Assembly (NCBI GenBank): GCA_030147945.1
Contig: JASBUL010000089.1
Span: 1 to 47,365 of the forward strand
Direction: 5' to 3'
DNA from: Oceanococcus sp.
Lineage (GTDB): Bacteria > Pseudomonadota > Gammaproteobacteria > Nevskiales > Oceanococcaceae
Length of the DNA stretch: 47,365 bases
Each line of letters begins with the position of its first letter. Position 1 is the first letter of the stretch. This document shows, piece after piece, positions 27,144 through 35,194 of the stretch. The notes beneath the pieces were generated by a model, which saw only the letters and a list, made by a program, of their open reading frames with translations, ran no database searches and was not told the origin of the DNA. A program made the translations under genes and the position numbers.

Positions 27144-28578
27144 GCGGCAAGCTCAGGGTGGCACAAACGCCACCCTGCTCATGGTTCTTGAGCGTGATAG
27201 CACCGCCGTGCAGCTCGGCAATCTGCTTGACGAAGCTCAAACCCAGCCCTGTGCCCTTGCGCCCATCGGCGCGCGGCAAGGAATAGAACCGGTCAAACAC
27301 CCGATGCGCCGCGTAATCGGGTAAGCCGCTGCCGTAATCGCGCAGGCTCAGCTCCACCACGCAGCCGTTGATGTGCATTTCGAGATCGATGCGCCCGCCT
27401 TGCGGCGAAAAATCGATCGCATTGTCGAGCAGATTGACCAGCGCGCGGTGCAGCAGAAAACGCTCGGCCCGGACCCGCGGTGAATGCTCGCCGCCATGCC
27501 GGACCTGCAAATCTTTCTGGTGCAGGCGCGGCGCCACGCTGTCCAGCGCCTCAGCCACCAGTTCGCGCAGGTTCAACACCTGGGCAGCCTTGAGCGCATC
27601 ACGGTTTTCGATCTCGGCCAGGGCCAGCATACGTTCGACCAGACGATTGAGCCGGGCCGCTTCGGTGCGGATGTTGTCCAGAAAGCGCGTGCGGTCCTCG
27701 GCGGGAATGTCTTCGCCGAGCAATTCGGCCGCACCTGCAATTGCCGCGGTCGGGCTTTTCAGCTCGTGGGTCAGGGTCTGCACATAGTCTTCAACGTAGG
27801 CCTTGCCATCCAGGGCCTCGCGCAGACGTGCCATGGCATCGCCAACCCGGCCGATCTCGTTGTTGCCGAGTGCCGGCGGCGCAACCCGCGCCCCGGTCTG
27901 CAAATCCTCGGCATACTGCTCAAGCCGATAAAGCGGCCGTGTAACCCACCAGTACAACCCCAGCGAAAGCAGCAGAGCCAAACCCAGCGTACCCATGGCC
28001 GCCATGAAAAACCGCGGCATGGCAGAGGCCACGAAGCGCTCCGCGTTGCGCGTGGTCTTGCCCACGCTGACCACGCCGACAATCTCGCCGGCAGCCTGTA
28101 TCGGCGCGGCCACATACATGGTCGAGCCTTCGGGGAAAAGCGGATCATCGGCGGTGCTGCGGGCGCCGTACTGACCGGCCAGCGTCCGCGCAACATCACG
28201 CCAGGCCGACATGTCGCGACCTTCATCACGTCCGGGCTCGGAATCAAACAGCACGATGCCCGCGGCATCGGTCACGTACACCCGCAAGTCCACACTGGTC
28301 TTGAGCAGACCGTAAATCTGCGCCTCGAAATACTGGCCGCGCAAAGCCTCGAATGCGGCACGCAGATCCCGGGTGTCGATACGCCACTGGCCGTTGTCCT
28401 GGCTCAGACCCGAAGTTTCGATCTGGTGCGCCAGCAGGTAGGCCGTGTCGACCATCAGATCTTCCTGCGCCTCCATGTAGCGCGGGCGCAGATCCTCGCT
28501 CAGCCAGCTGAAGAAGCCGTAGCCGCCCAATGCCGTGGCGAGCAGGAAAATCGCCAGAATGCGATTGCGGATCGACAC
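27130..28578 (-). CDS. creC: CreC-type sensor histidine kinase
   Basis: 482 residues. TM1 (~7-25), a periplasmic sensor domain (~26-190) with segments strongly like E. coli CreC (TLAGQYGARST, MYVAAPI, GVVSVGK), TM2 (~190-212), HAMP, then HisKA with phospho-His271 (LTHELKSP) and HATPase with NLLDNAIDFSP, GSGLPDYA, FDRFYSLPRADG and GTGLGLSFV. The match to CreC runs through the sensor and kinase domains. CreC responds to carbon/fermentation state in E. coli. It is encoded two bases after creB and divergent from a sortase system, so a dedicated envelope role is an alternative. Confidence 0.88.
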   Translation of the reverse strand: MSIRNRILAIFLLATALGGYGFFSWLSEDLRPRYMEAQEDLMVDTAYLLAHQIETSGLSQDNGQWRIDTRDLRAAFEALRGQYFEAQIYGLLKTSVDLRVYVTDAAGIVLFDSEPGRDEGRDMSAWRDVARTLAGQYGARSTADDPLFPEGSTMYVAAPIQAAGEIVGVVSVGKTTRNAERFVASAMPRFFMAAMGTLGLALLLSLGLYWWVTRPLYRLEQYAEDLQTGARVAPPALGNNEIGRVGDAMARLREALDGKAYVEDYVQTLTHELKSPTAAIAGAAELLGEDIPAEDRTRFLDNIRTEAARLNRLVERMLALAEIENRDALKAAQVLNLRELVAEALDSVAPRLHQKDLQVRHGGEHSPRVRAERFLLHRALVNLLDNAIDFSPQGGRIDLEMHINGCVVELSLRDYGSGLPDYAAHRVFDRFYSLPRADGRKGTGLGLSFVKQIAELHGGAITLKNHEQGGVCATLSLPLLAD

Positions 28579-28580
28579 GG

Positions 28581-29261
28581 CTACAGGCCCTGGGGATCGT
28601 AGGAATAGCCCAGCCCACGATGGGTGCGGATCGGATTGACCCGTTCGCCAGCCGCTTTCAGTTTCTGGCGCAAGGTTTTGATGTGCGTATCCACGGTGCG
28701 ATCAAACGCAGCAGACGGGTCCGTCCAGATCATCTCCAGCAGCTGGTCGCGCGAATACACCCGGCCCGGCGCGCCATGCAGCACCGCCAGCAATCGGAAT
28801 TCATAGCGTGTGAGATTGAGTTCGACCTCGTCCAGCCGGGCACTGTGACGCTGTTCATCCAGCACCAGGCGCAGCGCCACCGGGTTCGCGGCCGGCGTGA
28901 AGTTGCGCAGCCGGGCGCGCACCCGGGCGGTCAGCTCGCGCGGGCTGAACGGCTTGACCACATAGTCATCCCCCCCGATTTCCAGCCCCACGACCTTGTC
29001 GATCTCGCTGTCCCGGGCGGTCAGGAAGATGATTGGCACGGCGGAATGCTGGCGCAGCTGACGACACAGATCGAAACCGCTGATGTCGGGCAGTCCGACG
29101 TCCAGCAGAACCAGCGCCGGGGGATCGGTCTGGCAGGCGCTCAGGGCCTCAGCACCGGTGCGGCACCAGTGTGGCGCAAACCCCTCGGTTTTCAGCGCAA
29201 ACACGATGTTGTCGGCAATCGAAGGCTCGTCCTCCACAATCAGGATGCGCTGCGCGGACAT
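28581..29261 (-). CDS. creB: CreB-type OmpR-family response regulator
   Basis: 226 residues. The receiver has phosphoacceptor Asp54 (LLDVGLPDISGFDLCRQL), LTAR and KPFSPREL; the winged-helix domain has LTRYEFRLL, PGRVYSRDQLLEMIW and DRTVDTHIKTLRQKL ending THRGLGYSY. The VGLPDISGF and DRTVDTHIKTLR blocks are near-identical to E. coli CreB. Its own promoter region contains a cre-tag-like repeat, consistent with autoregulation and control of the divergent sortase-target gene. Confidence 0.88.
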   Translation of the reverse strand: MSAQRILIVEDEPSIADNIVFALKTEGFAPHWCRTGAEALSACQTDPPALVLLDVGLPDISGFDLCRQLRQHSAVPIIFLTARDSEIDKVVGLEIGGDDYVVKPFSPRELTARVRARLRNFTPAANPVALRLVLDEQRHSARLDEVELNLTRYEFRLLAVLHGAPGRVYSRDQLLEMIWTDPSAAFDRTVDTHIKTLRQKLKAAGERVNPIRTHRGLGYSYDPQGL

Positions 29262-29267
29262 GGTTAT

Positions 29268-29310
29268 TTCATGGACTTCACACGGACTTCATTCTAAACC
29301 CATGTGTGAA
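29268..29310. promoter_or_regulatory. cre-tag-like direct repeat between creB and the sortase-target gene
   Basis: TTCAC-ACGGAC-TTCAT (29277-29292) matches the E. coli cre tag, TTCAC-N6-TTCAC, at nine of ten positions. A further TTCAT lies at 29268-29272, and an inverted GTGAA (TTCAC on the minus strand) lies at 29306-29310. The site is in the 87-bp divergent promoter region, the right place for CreB to act on both directions. Confidence 0.6.
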
Positions 29311-29348
29311 GCCGACGCTGAACGCTCCTCAATCCCGGGAGTTCACCC

Positions 29349-31388
29349 ATGCGTCTGTTCATCCACCTGCCCGCACTGTTGCTGTGCGCCCTGAGCCTCT
29401 CGCCGCTGCCAGCCAGCGCCAGCCTTGATGATGGCCTGACCCGGCTGTCCGACGTACGCCGTGGCGCCCTGATGTTCCGGGCGGAGGATGAAGCATCCAG
29501 CGCCGGCTTCCGGGAAGTGCCCAGCCTCAGCAGCGAGGTGCAGATTCAGGTCACCGGCCCGATTGCCCGCACCGTTGTGACCCAGCACTTTGTGAATCCG
29601 AGCGAAACCTGGGCAGAAGCGCTGTATGCCTTCCCCCTGCCCGAGAATGCGGCCGTGGATCACCTGCGCATGCGCATAGGCGAACGCATCATCGAGGGCG
29701 ATATTCAGGAGAAAGCGCAGGCCCGCGCGACCTTCGAGCAGGCCAAACAGGACGGCAAGCGCACGGCATTGGTCGAACAGCATCGCCCCAATCTGTTCAC
29801 CAGTGCAGTGGCCAACATTCCGCCTCATGGCGAAATCCGCATTGAGATCGAATACCAGCAGGAGTTGCTGTGGCGCGATGAGGCCTTTTCGCTGCGTTTT
29901 CCCATGGCGATCACACCCCGCTATCAGCCGGCCAGTGCAGAACCGATCGAAAATCACAGCCAGGTTGGTCAGGGCTGGAGCCTGCTGCCGGGCGAGCTGC
30001 CTCAGGCGGCCGACACCAGCGATACCGGCCGCGCCAGTCACAATCCGGTCAGCCTGACGGTGCAGCTGCAGCCCGGCTTTGAACTGGGCGAAGTGGTCAG
30101 CCCGTATCACGCCATCGCCCAGACCCGCGAGGCTGATGTCACCCGCATCACCCTGAGCCAAGGCCGCGTGCCCTCGGACCGCGACTTTGTGCTGCGCTGG
30201 CGCCCCAAGGATGGTCTCGGCGTGCAATCGGCATTCTTCACCCAACGCACCGACAACGGCGACTATGGTCTGCTCATGCTGATGCCGCCACAGGCCGATT
30301 TTGCCGCCGGACATGAACGCGCACGCGAAATCATCTTCATCATCGACACCTCTGGCTCAATGGGCGGCGAACCCATCCGTGCGGCCCGCGCCGGACTGCT
30401 CGCAGGCCTGGATCAACTCGACCCCAGCGATCGCTTCAACCTGATCGAATTCAACTCCAATACCCGCGCCCTGTTCGCCAACCCGGTGACGGCTGACGCC
30501 AACCATCTTGATCAGGCCCGCCGCTGGACCCATGGCCTGAAGGCCAACGGCGGCACCGAGATGCGCCCGGCGCTGAAACTGGGTCTGGGGCAGGCCCAGG
30601 ATCCGGCCGTCGAACGCCTGCGGCAGATCGTGTTCATCACCGACGGCGCGGTTGGCAATGAAGCACAGCTGCTCAGCCTGATTCACCGCGAGCTGGGCCG
30701 CGCACGCCTGTTCACGGTTGGCATCGGCGCCGCGCCCAACGCACATTTCATGACCGAAGTCGCACAGTTCGGCCGCGGCAGCTTCAGCTATATCGCCCAC
30801 GATGGTGAGGTTCAGCACGTCATGCAACGTCTGTTCGAGCGTCTTGATCACCCGGCCCTGACCGACCTCGACCTCAAGCTGGACCAGGCCAGTGACCGCC
30901 TGCCCAACCCGCTGCCCGACCTGTATGTGGGCGAACCGATCAGCGTGGTCATGAAACTGAATGGCCAGCCCGCCAGCGCCGAGTTGCAGGGTCAGCTTGG
31001 CAGCCGCCCATGGACGCACCGCCTGAGTCTCAACCAGGGCGCAGCCCAAAGTGGCATCGACGTATTGTGGGCGCGGCGCAAGATCACCGACTGGTCCCGC
31101 CAGGGCCGGCGCGGCGCAAGCGCCGATCAGGTCCGCCAGGAAATCACCGCGCTGGCACTGAAGCACCATCTGGTCAGTGAATTCACCAGCCTGGTGGCCG
31201 TCGACAAAACCCCGGTTCGAGCCTCCGACGAAAGCCTCGACACGCACGCCCTGAAAAGCAATCTGCCAGCCGGCATGAACACGGCCCAGGTTGGCCTGGC
31301 GCGTGGCTCGACACCTTCGTTGTGGCTGCTGCTGATGGGCGGCCTGTTCACCGCAACCGGCGTGCTGATGGGGCGCCGCAAAGCATGA
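29349..31388 (+). CDS. VIT + von Willebrand A domain sortase target protein
   Basis: 679 residues. A signal peptide (~1-25, ...PASAS) precedes a VIT domain (~40-180, as in inter-alpha-trypsin inhibitor heavy chains) and a vWA domain with an intact MIDAS motif DTSGS at 333-337. The C-terminus has a hydrophobic helix and basic RRK tail typical of sortase substrates. The expected LPxTG/LPxTA-like motif before it reads LARGST, so the sorting signal is degenerate. The stop overlaps the sortase start in ATGA. GGGAG lies seven bases before the ATG. This is the layout of the single-target 'marine proteobacterial' sortase systems. Confidence 0.9.
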   Translation: MRLFIHLPALLLCALSLSPLPASASLDDGLTRLSDVRRGALMFRAEDEASSAGFREVPSLSSEVQIQVTGPIARTVVTQHFVNPSETWAEALYAFPLPENAAVDHLRMRIGERIIEGDIQEKAQARATFEQAKQDGKRTALVEQHRPNLFTSAVANIPPHGEIRIEIEYQQELLWRDEAFSLRFPMAITPRYQPASAEPIENHSQVGQGWSLLPGELPQAADTSDTGRASHNPVSLTVQLQPGFELGEVVSPYHAIAQTREADVTRITLSQGRVPSDRDFVLRWRPKDGLGVQSAFFTQRTDNGDYGLLMLMPPQADFAAGHERAREIIFIIDTSGSMGGEPIRAARAGLLAGLDQLDPSDRFNLIEFNSNTRALFANPVTADANHLDQARRWTHGLKANGGTEMRPALKLGLGQAQDPAVERLRQIVFITDGAVGNEAQLLSLIHRELGRARLFTVGIGAAPNAHFMTEVAQFGRGSFSYIAHDGEVQHVMQRLFERLDHPALTDLDLKLDQASDRLPNPLPDLYVGEPISVVMKLNGQPASAELQGQLGSRPWTHRLSLNQGAAQSGIDVLWARRKITDWSRQGRRGASADQVRQEITALALKHHLVSEFTSLVAVDKTPVRASDESLDTHALKSNLPAGMNTAQVGLARGSTPSLWLLLMGGLFTATGVLMGRRKA

Positions 31389-31951
31389 AGGGGCGTCGCC
31401 TGATCGCTCTGCTGCTCGTCGTCGGCGGTGTGCTGACGGCGAGCCAGGGCTTGTGGATACAGGCCAAGGCCGTGCTCGCCCAGCAACTGCTGGAGCACGC
31501 CTGGCGCAAAACCCTGGAGGATGGCGTGGCCCATAAACCCTGGCCATGGGCCGACCATTGGCCGGTCGCACGCCTGACCCTGCCAGACCACCAGCGCAGC
31601 TACATCGTGCTGGAAGGCGACGCCGGCAACGTGCTGGCCTTTGCACCGGGGCATAACCCGCAATCCGGGTTGTTGCAGGACAACCGCACCAGCGTGATCT
31701 CCGGCCACCGCGACACTCACTTCGCGATCCTGCGTGAGCTGGCCATTGGCCACCGTGTGCAATTGCAAACGGCCCAGACCAGCGCCGAGTACGTGGTCCG
31801 TGGACGCCGCATCGCCGACAGTCGCACCCAGCAAATCGCGATTCAACCAGACCGCAATCTGGTGCTGGTGACCTGCTGGCCGTTCGACGCGCTGGCGCCG
31901 TCCGGACCCTTGCGGCTGGTGATTGACGCGCAGCGCGTGGTGACGCTGTAA
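31385..31951 (+). CDS. Class GN-type (proteobacterial) sortase
   Basis: 188 residues from the ATG at 31385, which overlaps the upstream stop. An N-terminal membrane anchor (~7-24) precedes the sortase beta-barrel. The catalytic triad is visible: His108 (SGHRDTHF), Cys164 (LVTCWPF) and Arg177 (PLRLVI). Gram-negative sortases of this class usually serve one adjacent substrate, here the VIT/vWA protein. No terminator with a T-run follows. Confidence 0.93.
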   Translation: MKGRRLIALLLVVGGVLTASQGLWIQAKAVLAQQLLEHAWRKTLEDGVAHKPWPWADHWPVARLTLPDHQRSYIVLEGDAGNVLAFAPGHNPQSGLLQDNRTSVISGHRDTHFAILRELAIGHRVQLQTAQTSAEYVVRGRRIADSRTQQIAIQPDRNLVLVTCWPFDALAPSGPLRLVIDAQRVVTL

Positions 31952-32007
31952 CAGCGGACCGGACACCTGTGTGCAGGACGCCTGATATGCTGTGGGGATA
32001 AAGATAG

Positions 32008-32026
32008 GCCGGTGGATACCACCGGC
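32008..32026 (+). promoter_or_regulatory. Perfect hairpin in the leader of the large lipoprotein gene
   Basis: GCCGGTGG-ATA-CCACCGGC is a perfect 8-bp stem, 28 bp before the ATG and 18 bp before AGGAG. No T-run follows. It may be an mRNA 5' stabilizer, a translational control element or a remnant terminator of the sortase operon. Confidence 0.35.
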
Positions 32027-32054
32027 AGCACCCCGGTGCGAACAGGAGACCCAC

Positions 32055-34562
32055 ATGATGCTGTACACCTCTGCGGCACGCCTCGCGCGTGTCGGCGTGC
32101 TGCTATTTGCAGCCTCCGGCCTGCTTGTCAGCGCCTGCCAGGGCGGGCGCGATGGCCACGCCAGTCGCGCCACCGACAACGGCCCATCGGCGGCCCCGAC
32201 CAGCGCCCCCGATGCGGCACTGCCGCCCCCTGCAGCAACGCTTCTGGGCTGCGACCCTCTCGACCCGGCACACTGTCTGCTGCCTTTCCCGAGCAATCAT
32301 TTCACCCAGGCTGCGGCGCCCGGCAGCGTGCAATCGATCGAAGCGGGTGGGACCGGTTTGCAGGTGAATTTCCAGCTCCTGCAGATGCCGCGCAATATTC
32401 TCGGCAAACCCGTTTCGCCGGTCGAGTGGAACCGCAATGACGGCTTTTCGCCCGGCGCCATGCTCATCACCTATGTCCCGGGCCTGGCCGCCAATGACGA
32501 TGGCACGATCCCCGGCGCCGTGTCGCTGGACCGCCTGAGCGATTATCTGGCCGAAGATGCCAAAGTTGTGGTCATCAATGCGCAAACCGGCGAGCGTCAC
32601 CCGGTGTGGGCCGAAATCGACCTCAACGCCGGTTACTTCCAGCCCTCACCCGCGCTGGGCCAGCCGATCCCGTATCTGGATGGCCGCGAGCCCATGCCGG
32701 CCCTGATCATCCGCCCGGCACGCAACTTCGAGGAAGGCACCCGCTACATCGCCCTGCTGCGTCATTTGAGCGACGCGCAAGGCCAGGACATTGCGGCCTC
32801 GGACAGCTTCGCCGCCTGCCGTGACCAGGGCCCCGATGCGTCTGCGCGCTGTGCTGCATTGGAAAGCACTGTGTTTTCCGCCCTGCCTAATGACATCGCA
32901 CGCGAGGAGTTGTATCTGGCCTGGGACTTCACCATCGCCAGCCAGAACAGCTTGGCCGGTCGTCTGCTGCACCTGCGCGATGACGCCTTCGCCAGCCTCG
33001 GCGAGAGCATGGACAAGCTGCCCGGCAGCCCGGACTACGAGATCGGCGCCGCGCCCACTTTCAGCATCGAACAGATCACCGAAAACCCGCGTGAGGGCAT
33101 TGCCCGGCGCATCGAAGGCCATATCGAGATTCCCAGTTACGTCATCCCGGTAGACCCCTCCCCGCTGGAGGCCCAGCGCAACAATCTGGCCAGCATTTTC
33201 CAGCTGCTGCCCGATGTGCTGTCGCCCCTGTACGACGTCTGCCGCGACATCCTGCCACTGAGCGAGCCCTGCCTGGTGTTTCGTCCGGCCGAAGCGATCC
33301 GTTTCGCCAGCACGGTCAGCCTGCCGCCCAACCGTTTCTTCTATCGCCCGGACGATGGCCCGCACCAGCTCTACGGCGACAGCTTGCCGGATCGTCTTAG
33401 CGCCAACGCGACAATGACCAAACCGTTCACCTGCAACCTGCCCAGCGTGGCCAGTGCCACTCAACCAAGCCGCCCGGCGGTTTATGGGCACGGGCTGCTG
33501 GGCTCACGCTCGGAGGTCAACTCCAGCCATGTCACCAACATGGGCGCGCTGCACAACATGATGTTCTGCGCCATGGACTGGTTTGGTTTTTCCGAAGGCG
33601 ATCTGGCCAACGTGCTGACCATGCTGCTGGATGTGAGCCTGTTCCCGACACTCGCCGATGGCGCGCAGCAGGGCATGCTCAACAAAATGTTCCTGGCTCG
33701 CCTGCTGGTCCACCCGCAAGGTTTTGCCGCGCATCCCGCCTTTCAGGATGAGCAGGGCCGCAGCCTGATCGACACCCGTGAAGCGTTTTATGACGGCAAC
33801 AGCCAGGGCGGCATCATGGGTGGCCCGGTGGTGGCGCTGTCGCGTGACATCCACCGCGGCGTGCTGGGCGTGCCCGGCATGAACTACTCCACCCTGCTGC
33901 GGCGCAGTGTCGACTTTGATTTGTACTCGGTGCCGATGTACGCCGCCTACCCGGATGATCTGGACCGCACGCTGGTGCTGGCCTTGATCGAAATGATGTG
34001 GGAGCGCGCTGAGAACAATGGCTACGCCCATCACATGAACACCGCCGGCACCGACAACACCCCGCTGCCCGGCAGCCCGGACAACCAGCTGTTGCTGCAT
34101 GTGGGCTTTTCCGATCATCAGGTCACCATGTGGAGCGCCGACGTCATGGCGCGCACCCTACATGCTCCGCTGGACCGGGCCGCGCTCGATCGCAACCCGC
34201 TGGAAAGCCAGCCCGAAGGCGAGGACCGTCATCCCGATTTCGAGGAATACTTCGCCCTGGATGATCTGGCCGTTGATGACGGCGCCCACTTTGAAAACGG
34301 CACCTACAACGGCTCCGTGCTCAGCATCTGGGACGAACCCTGGGATGCTGTTGAACCGGAAACACGCTGCTTTGAAGACAGCACAGCGGCCGCACCCATC
34401 GGCAATATCCCGCCACGAGACAGCGGCGACGATCCGCATGAATGCGTACGCCGCGAACCGGGGGCGCGCTGCCAGAAATCACACTTCCTGCAGCGCAACG
34501 GTCAGGTCCTGGATGTGCGTCTGATCCGCAGCGATGCGGCCTGCCCACCCCTGAGGGATTGA
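32055..34562 (+). CDS. Large lipoprotein with serine-hydrolase-like motif
   Basis: 835 residues from the ATG at 32055 (AGGAG seven bases upstream). The lipobox LVSAC puts the lipidated Cys at 28, followed by a low-complexity Pro/Ala linker. The conserved-looking core includes YGHGLLGSRSEVN (oxyanion-hole-like) and YDGNSQGGIMGG, a G-x-S-x-G nucleophile elbow; HVGFSDHQV downstream could give the His. This suggests an alpha/beta-hydrolase-type surface or periplasmic enzyme, perhaps a lipase or esterase; the substrate is unknown. Ten or so Cys residues may form disulfides. It is downstream of the sortase but with its own leader. Confidence 0.75.
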   Translation: MMLYTSAARLARVGVLLFAASGLLVSACQGGRDGHASRATDNGPSAAPTSAPDAALPPPAATLLGCDPLDPAHCLLPFPSNHFTQAAAPGSVQSIEAGGTGLQVNFQLLQMPRNILGKPVSPVEWNRNDGFSPGAMLITYVPGLAANDDGTIPGAVSLDRLSDYLAEDAKVVVINAQTGERHPVWAEIDLNAGYFQPSPALGQPIPYLDGREPMPALIIRPARNFEEGTRYIALLRHLSDAQGQDIAASDSFAACRDQGPDASARCAALESTVFSALPNDIAREELYLAWDFTIASQNSLAGRLLHLRDDAFASLGESMDKLPGSPDYEIGAAPTFSIEQITENPREGIARRIEGHIEIPSYVIPVDPSPLEAQRNNLASIFQLLPDVLSPLYDVCRDILPLSEPCLVFRPAEAIRFASTVSLPPNRFFYRPDDGPHQLYGDSLPDRLSANATMTKPFTCNLPSVASATQPSRPAVYGHGLLGSRSEVNSSHVTNMGALHNMMFCAMDWFGFSEGDLANVLTMLLDVSLFPTLADGAQQGMLNKMFLARLLVHPQGFAAHPAFQDEQGRSLIDTREAFYDGNSQGGIMGGPVVALSRDIHRGVLGVPGMNYSTLLRRSVDFDLYSVPMYAAYPDDLDRTLVLALIEMMWERAENNGYAHHMNTAGTDNTPLPGSPDNQLLLHVGFSDHQVTMWSADVMARTLHAPLDRAALDRNPLESQPEGEDRHPDFEEYFALDDLAVDDGAHFENGTYNGSVLSIWDEPWDAVEPETRCFEDSTAAAPIGNIPPRDSGDDPHECVRREPGARCQKSHFLQRNGQVLDVRLIRSDAACPPLRD

Positions 34563-34570
34563 ATCAGGGG
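34548..34570. terminator. Hairpin spanning two convergent stop codons
   Basis: CCCCTGA-N9-TCAGGGG forms a 7-bp stem. The stop codons of the large lipoprotein (34560-34562) and of the lipocalin-like lipoprotein (34564-34566, complement) both lie in it, one base apart. No T-run on either strand. Confidence 0.4.
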
Positions 34571-35166
34571 CCAGGGTTGTCGGCGGCCGGCGACTCAGGC
34601 TGTGCGGGTTGCGCGGGCACGCGCGGCTCGTACAGCCCGCTGAAGATGCGCTCCCAGGTGGCACCGTTGTCGCGTGAGATGTCCCACTGCTGAACCACGG
34701 TCCCGTCCTCGTACGGAGTCCAGGTGATGCGGTCAAGCAAGGGCTTGTCACGCTCATCACGGCGGTTGTTGCCACTCAGCACCATCTGCCCCTCGGCGTT
34801 GAGCCCCCCGGACAGCTGCAGCACGGTGCCGCTCACATCCACCCAGGTCTGACGCCATTGCATCAACTCCGGGTCGTACCAGTTCAGGCTCTCGCCGCTG
34901 TAGCCTGAACTGGTGTGATAGCGCTCCTGCAACGCGCAACCCTGCATGATCGGAGTGATCGAGTTGTAAGCCTCATCACCCGATTCATCCCCGGCACGCA
35001 GCACATTCCATTCCCCCAGCCAGAAATCGAACTGGTGATAGGCCGCTTCGCTGCACGGCGGAATGATCTTGGGCTGGAACAGCGCGCAACCGCTCAGGGC
35101 GATCAGCCCAGCGAGCAGCAACAGATAACGCAGGCGTGGGAACATCATGGCAATGGCTTGGGACAT
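34564..35166 (-). CDS. Lipocalin-like (DUF1579-type) lipoprotein
   Basis: About 200 residues. A signal peptide ends in the lipobox ALSGC; the mature part begins near PPCSEAAYHQFDFWLGEWNV, and the FDFWLGEW motif is typical of DUF1579-like small beta-barrel proteins. The C-terminus is Pro-rich. Start uncertain: Met at 35166, 35148 or 35145 are all possible, and none has a clear ribosome-binding site. It follows the ABC exporter gene by 28 bp and may be cotranscribed. Function unknown; binding of a small hydrophobic ligand is a guess. Confidence 0.7.
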   Translation of the reverse strand: MSQAIAMMFPRLRYLLLLAGLIALSGCALFQPKIIPPCSEAAYHQFDFWLGEWNVLRAGDESGDEAYNSITPIMQGCALQERYHTSSGYSGESLNWYDPELMQWRQTWVDVSGTVLQLSGGLNAEGQMVLSGNNRRDERDKPLLDRITWTPYEDGTVVQQWDISRDNGATWERIFSGLYEPRVPAQPAQPESPAADNPGP

Positions 35167-35194
35167 GGTGTTGGCGATGATACGAGGCGCATGC

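Noticed and set aside
27130..29261. Annotation as the dedicated sortase-system kinase/regulator families
   Set aside because: The kinase is 482 residues, and its sensor segments match CreC; I recall the dedicated kinases as considerably longer. Kept as CreBC-type with the alternative stated.
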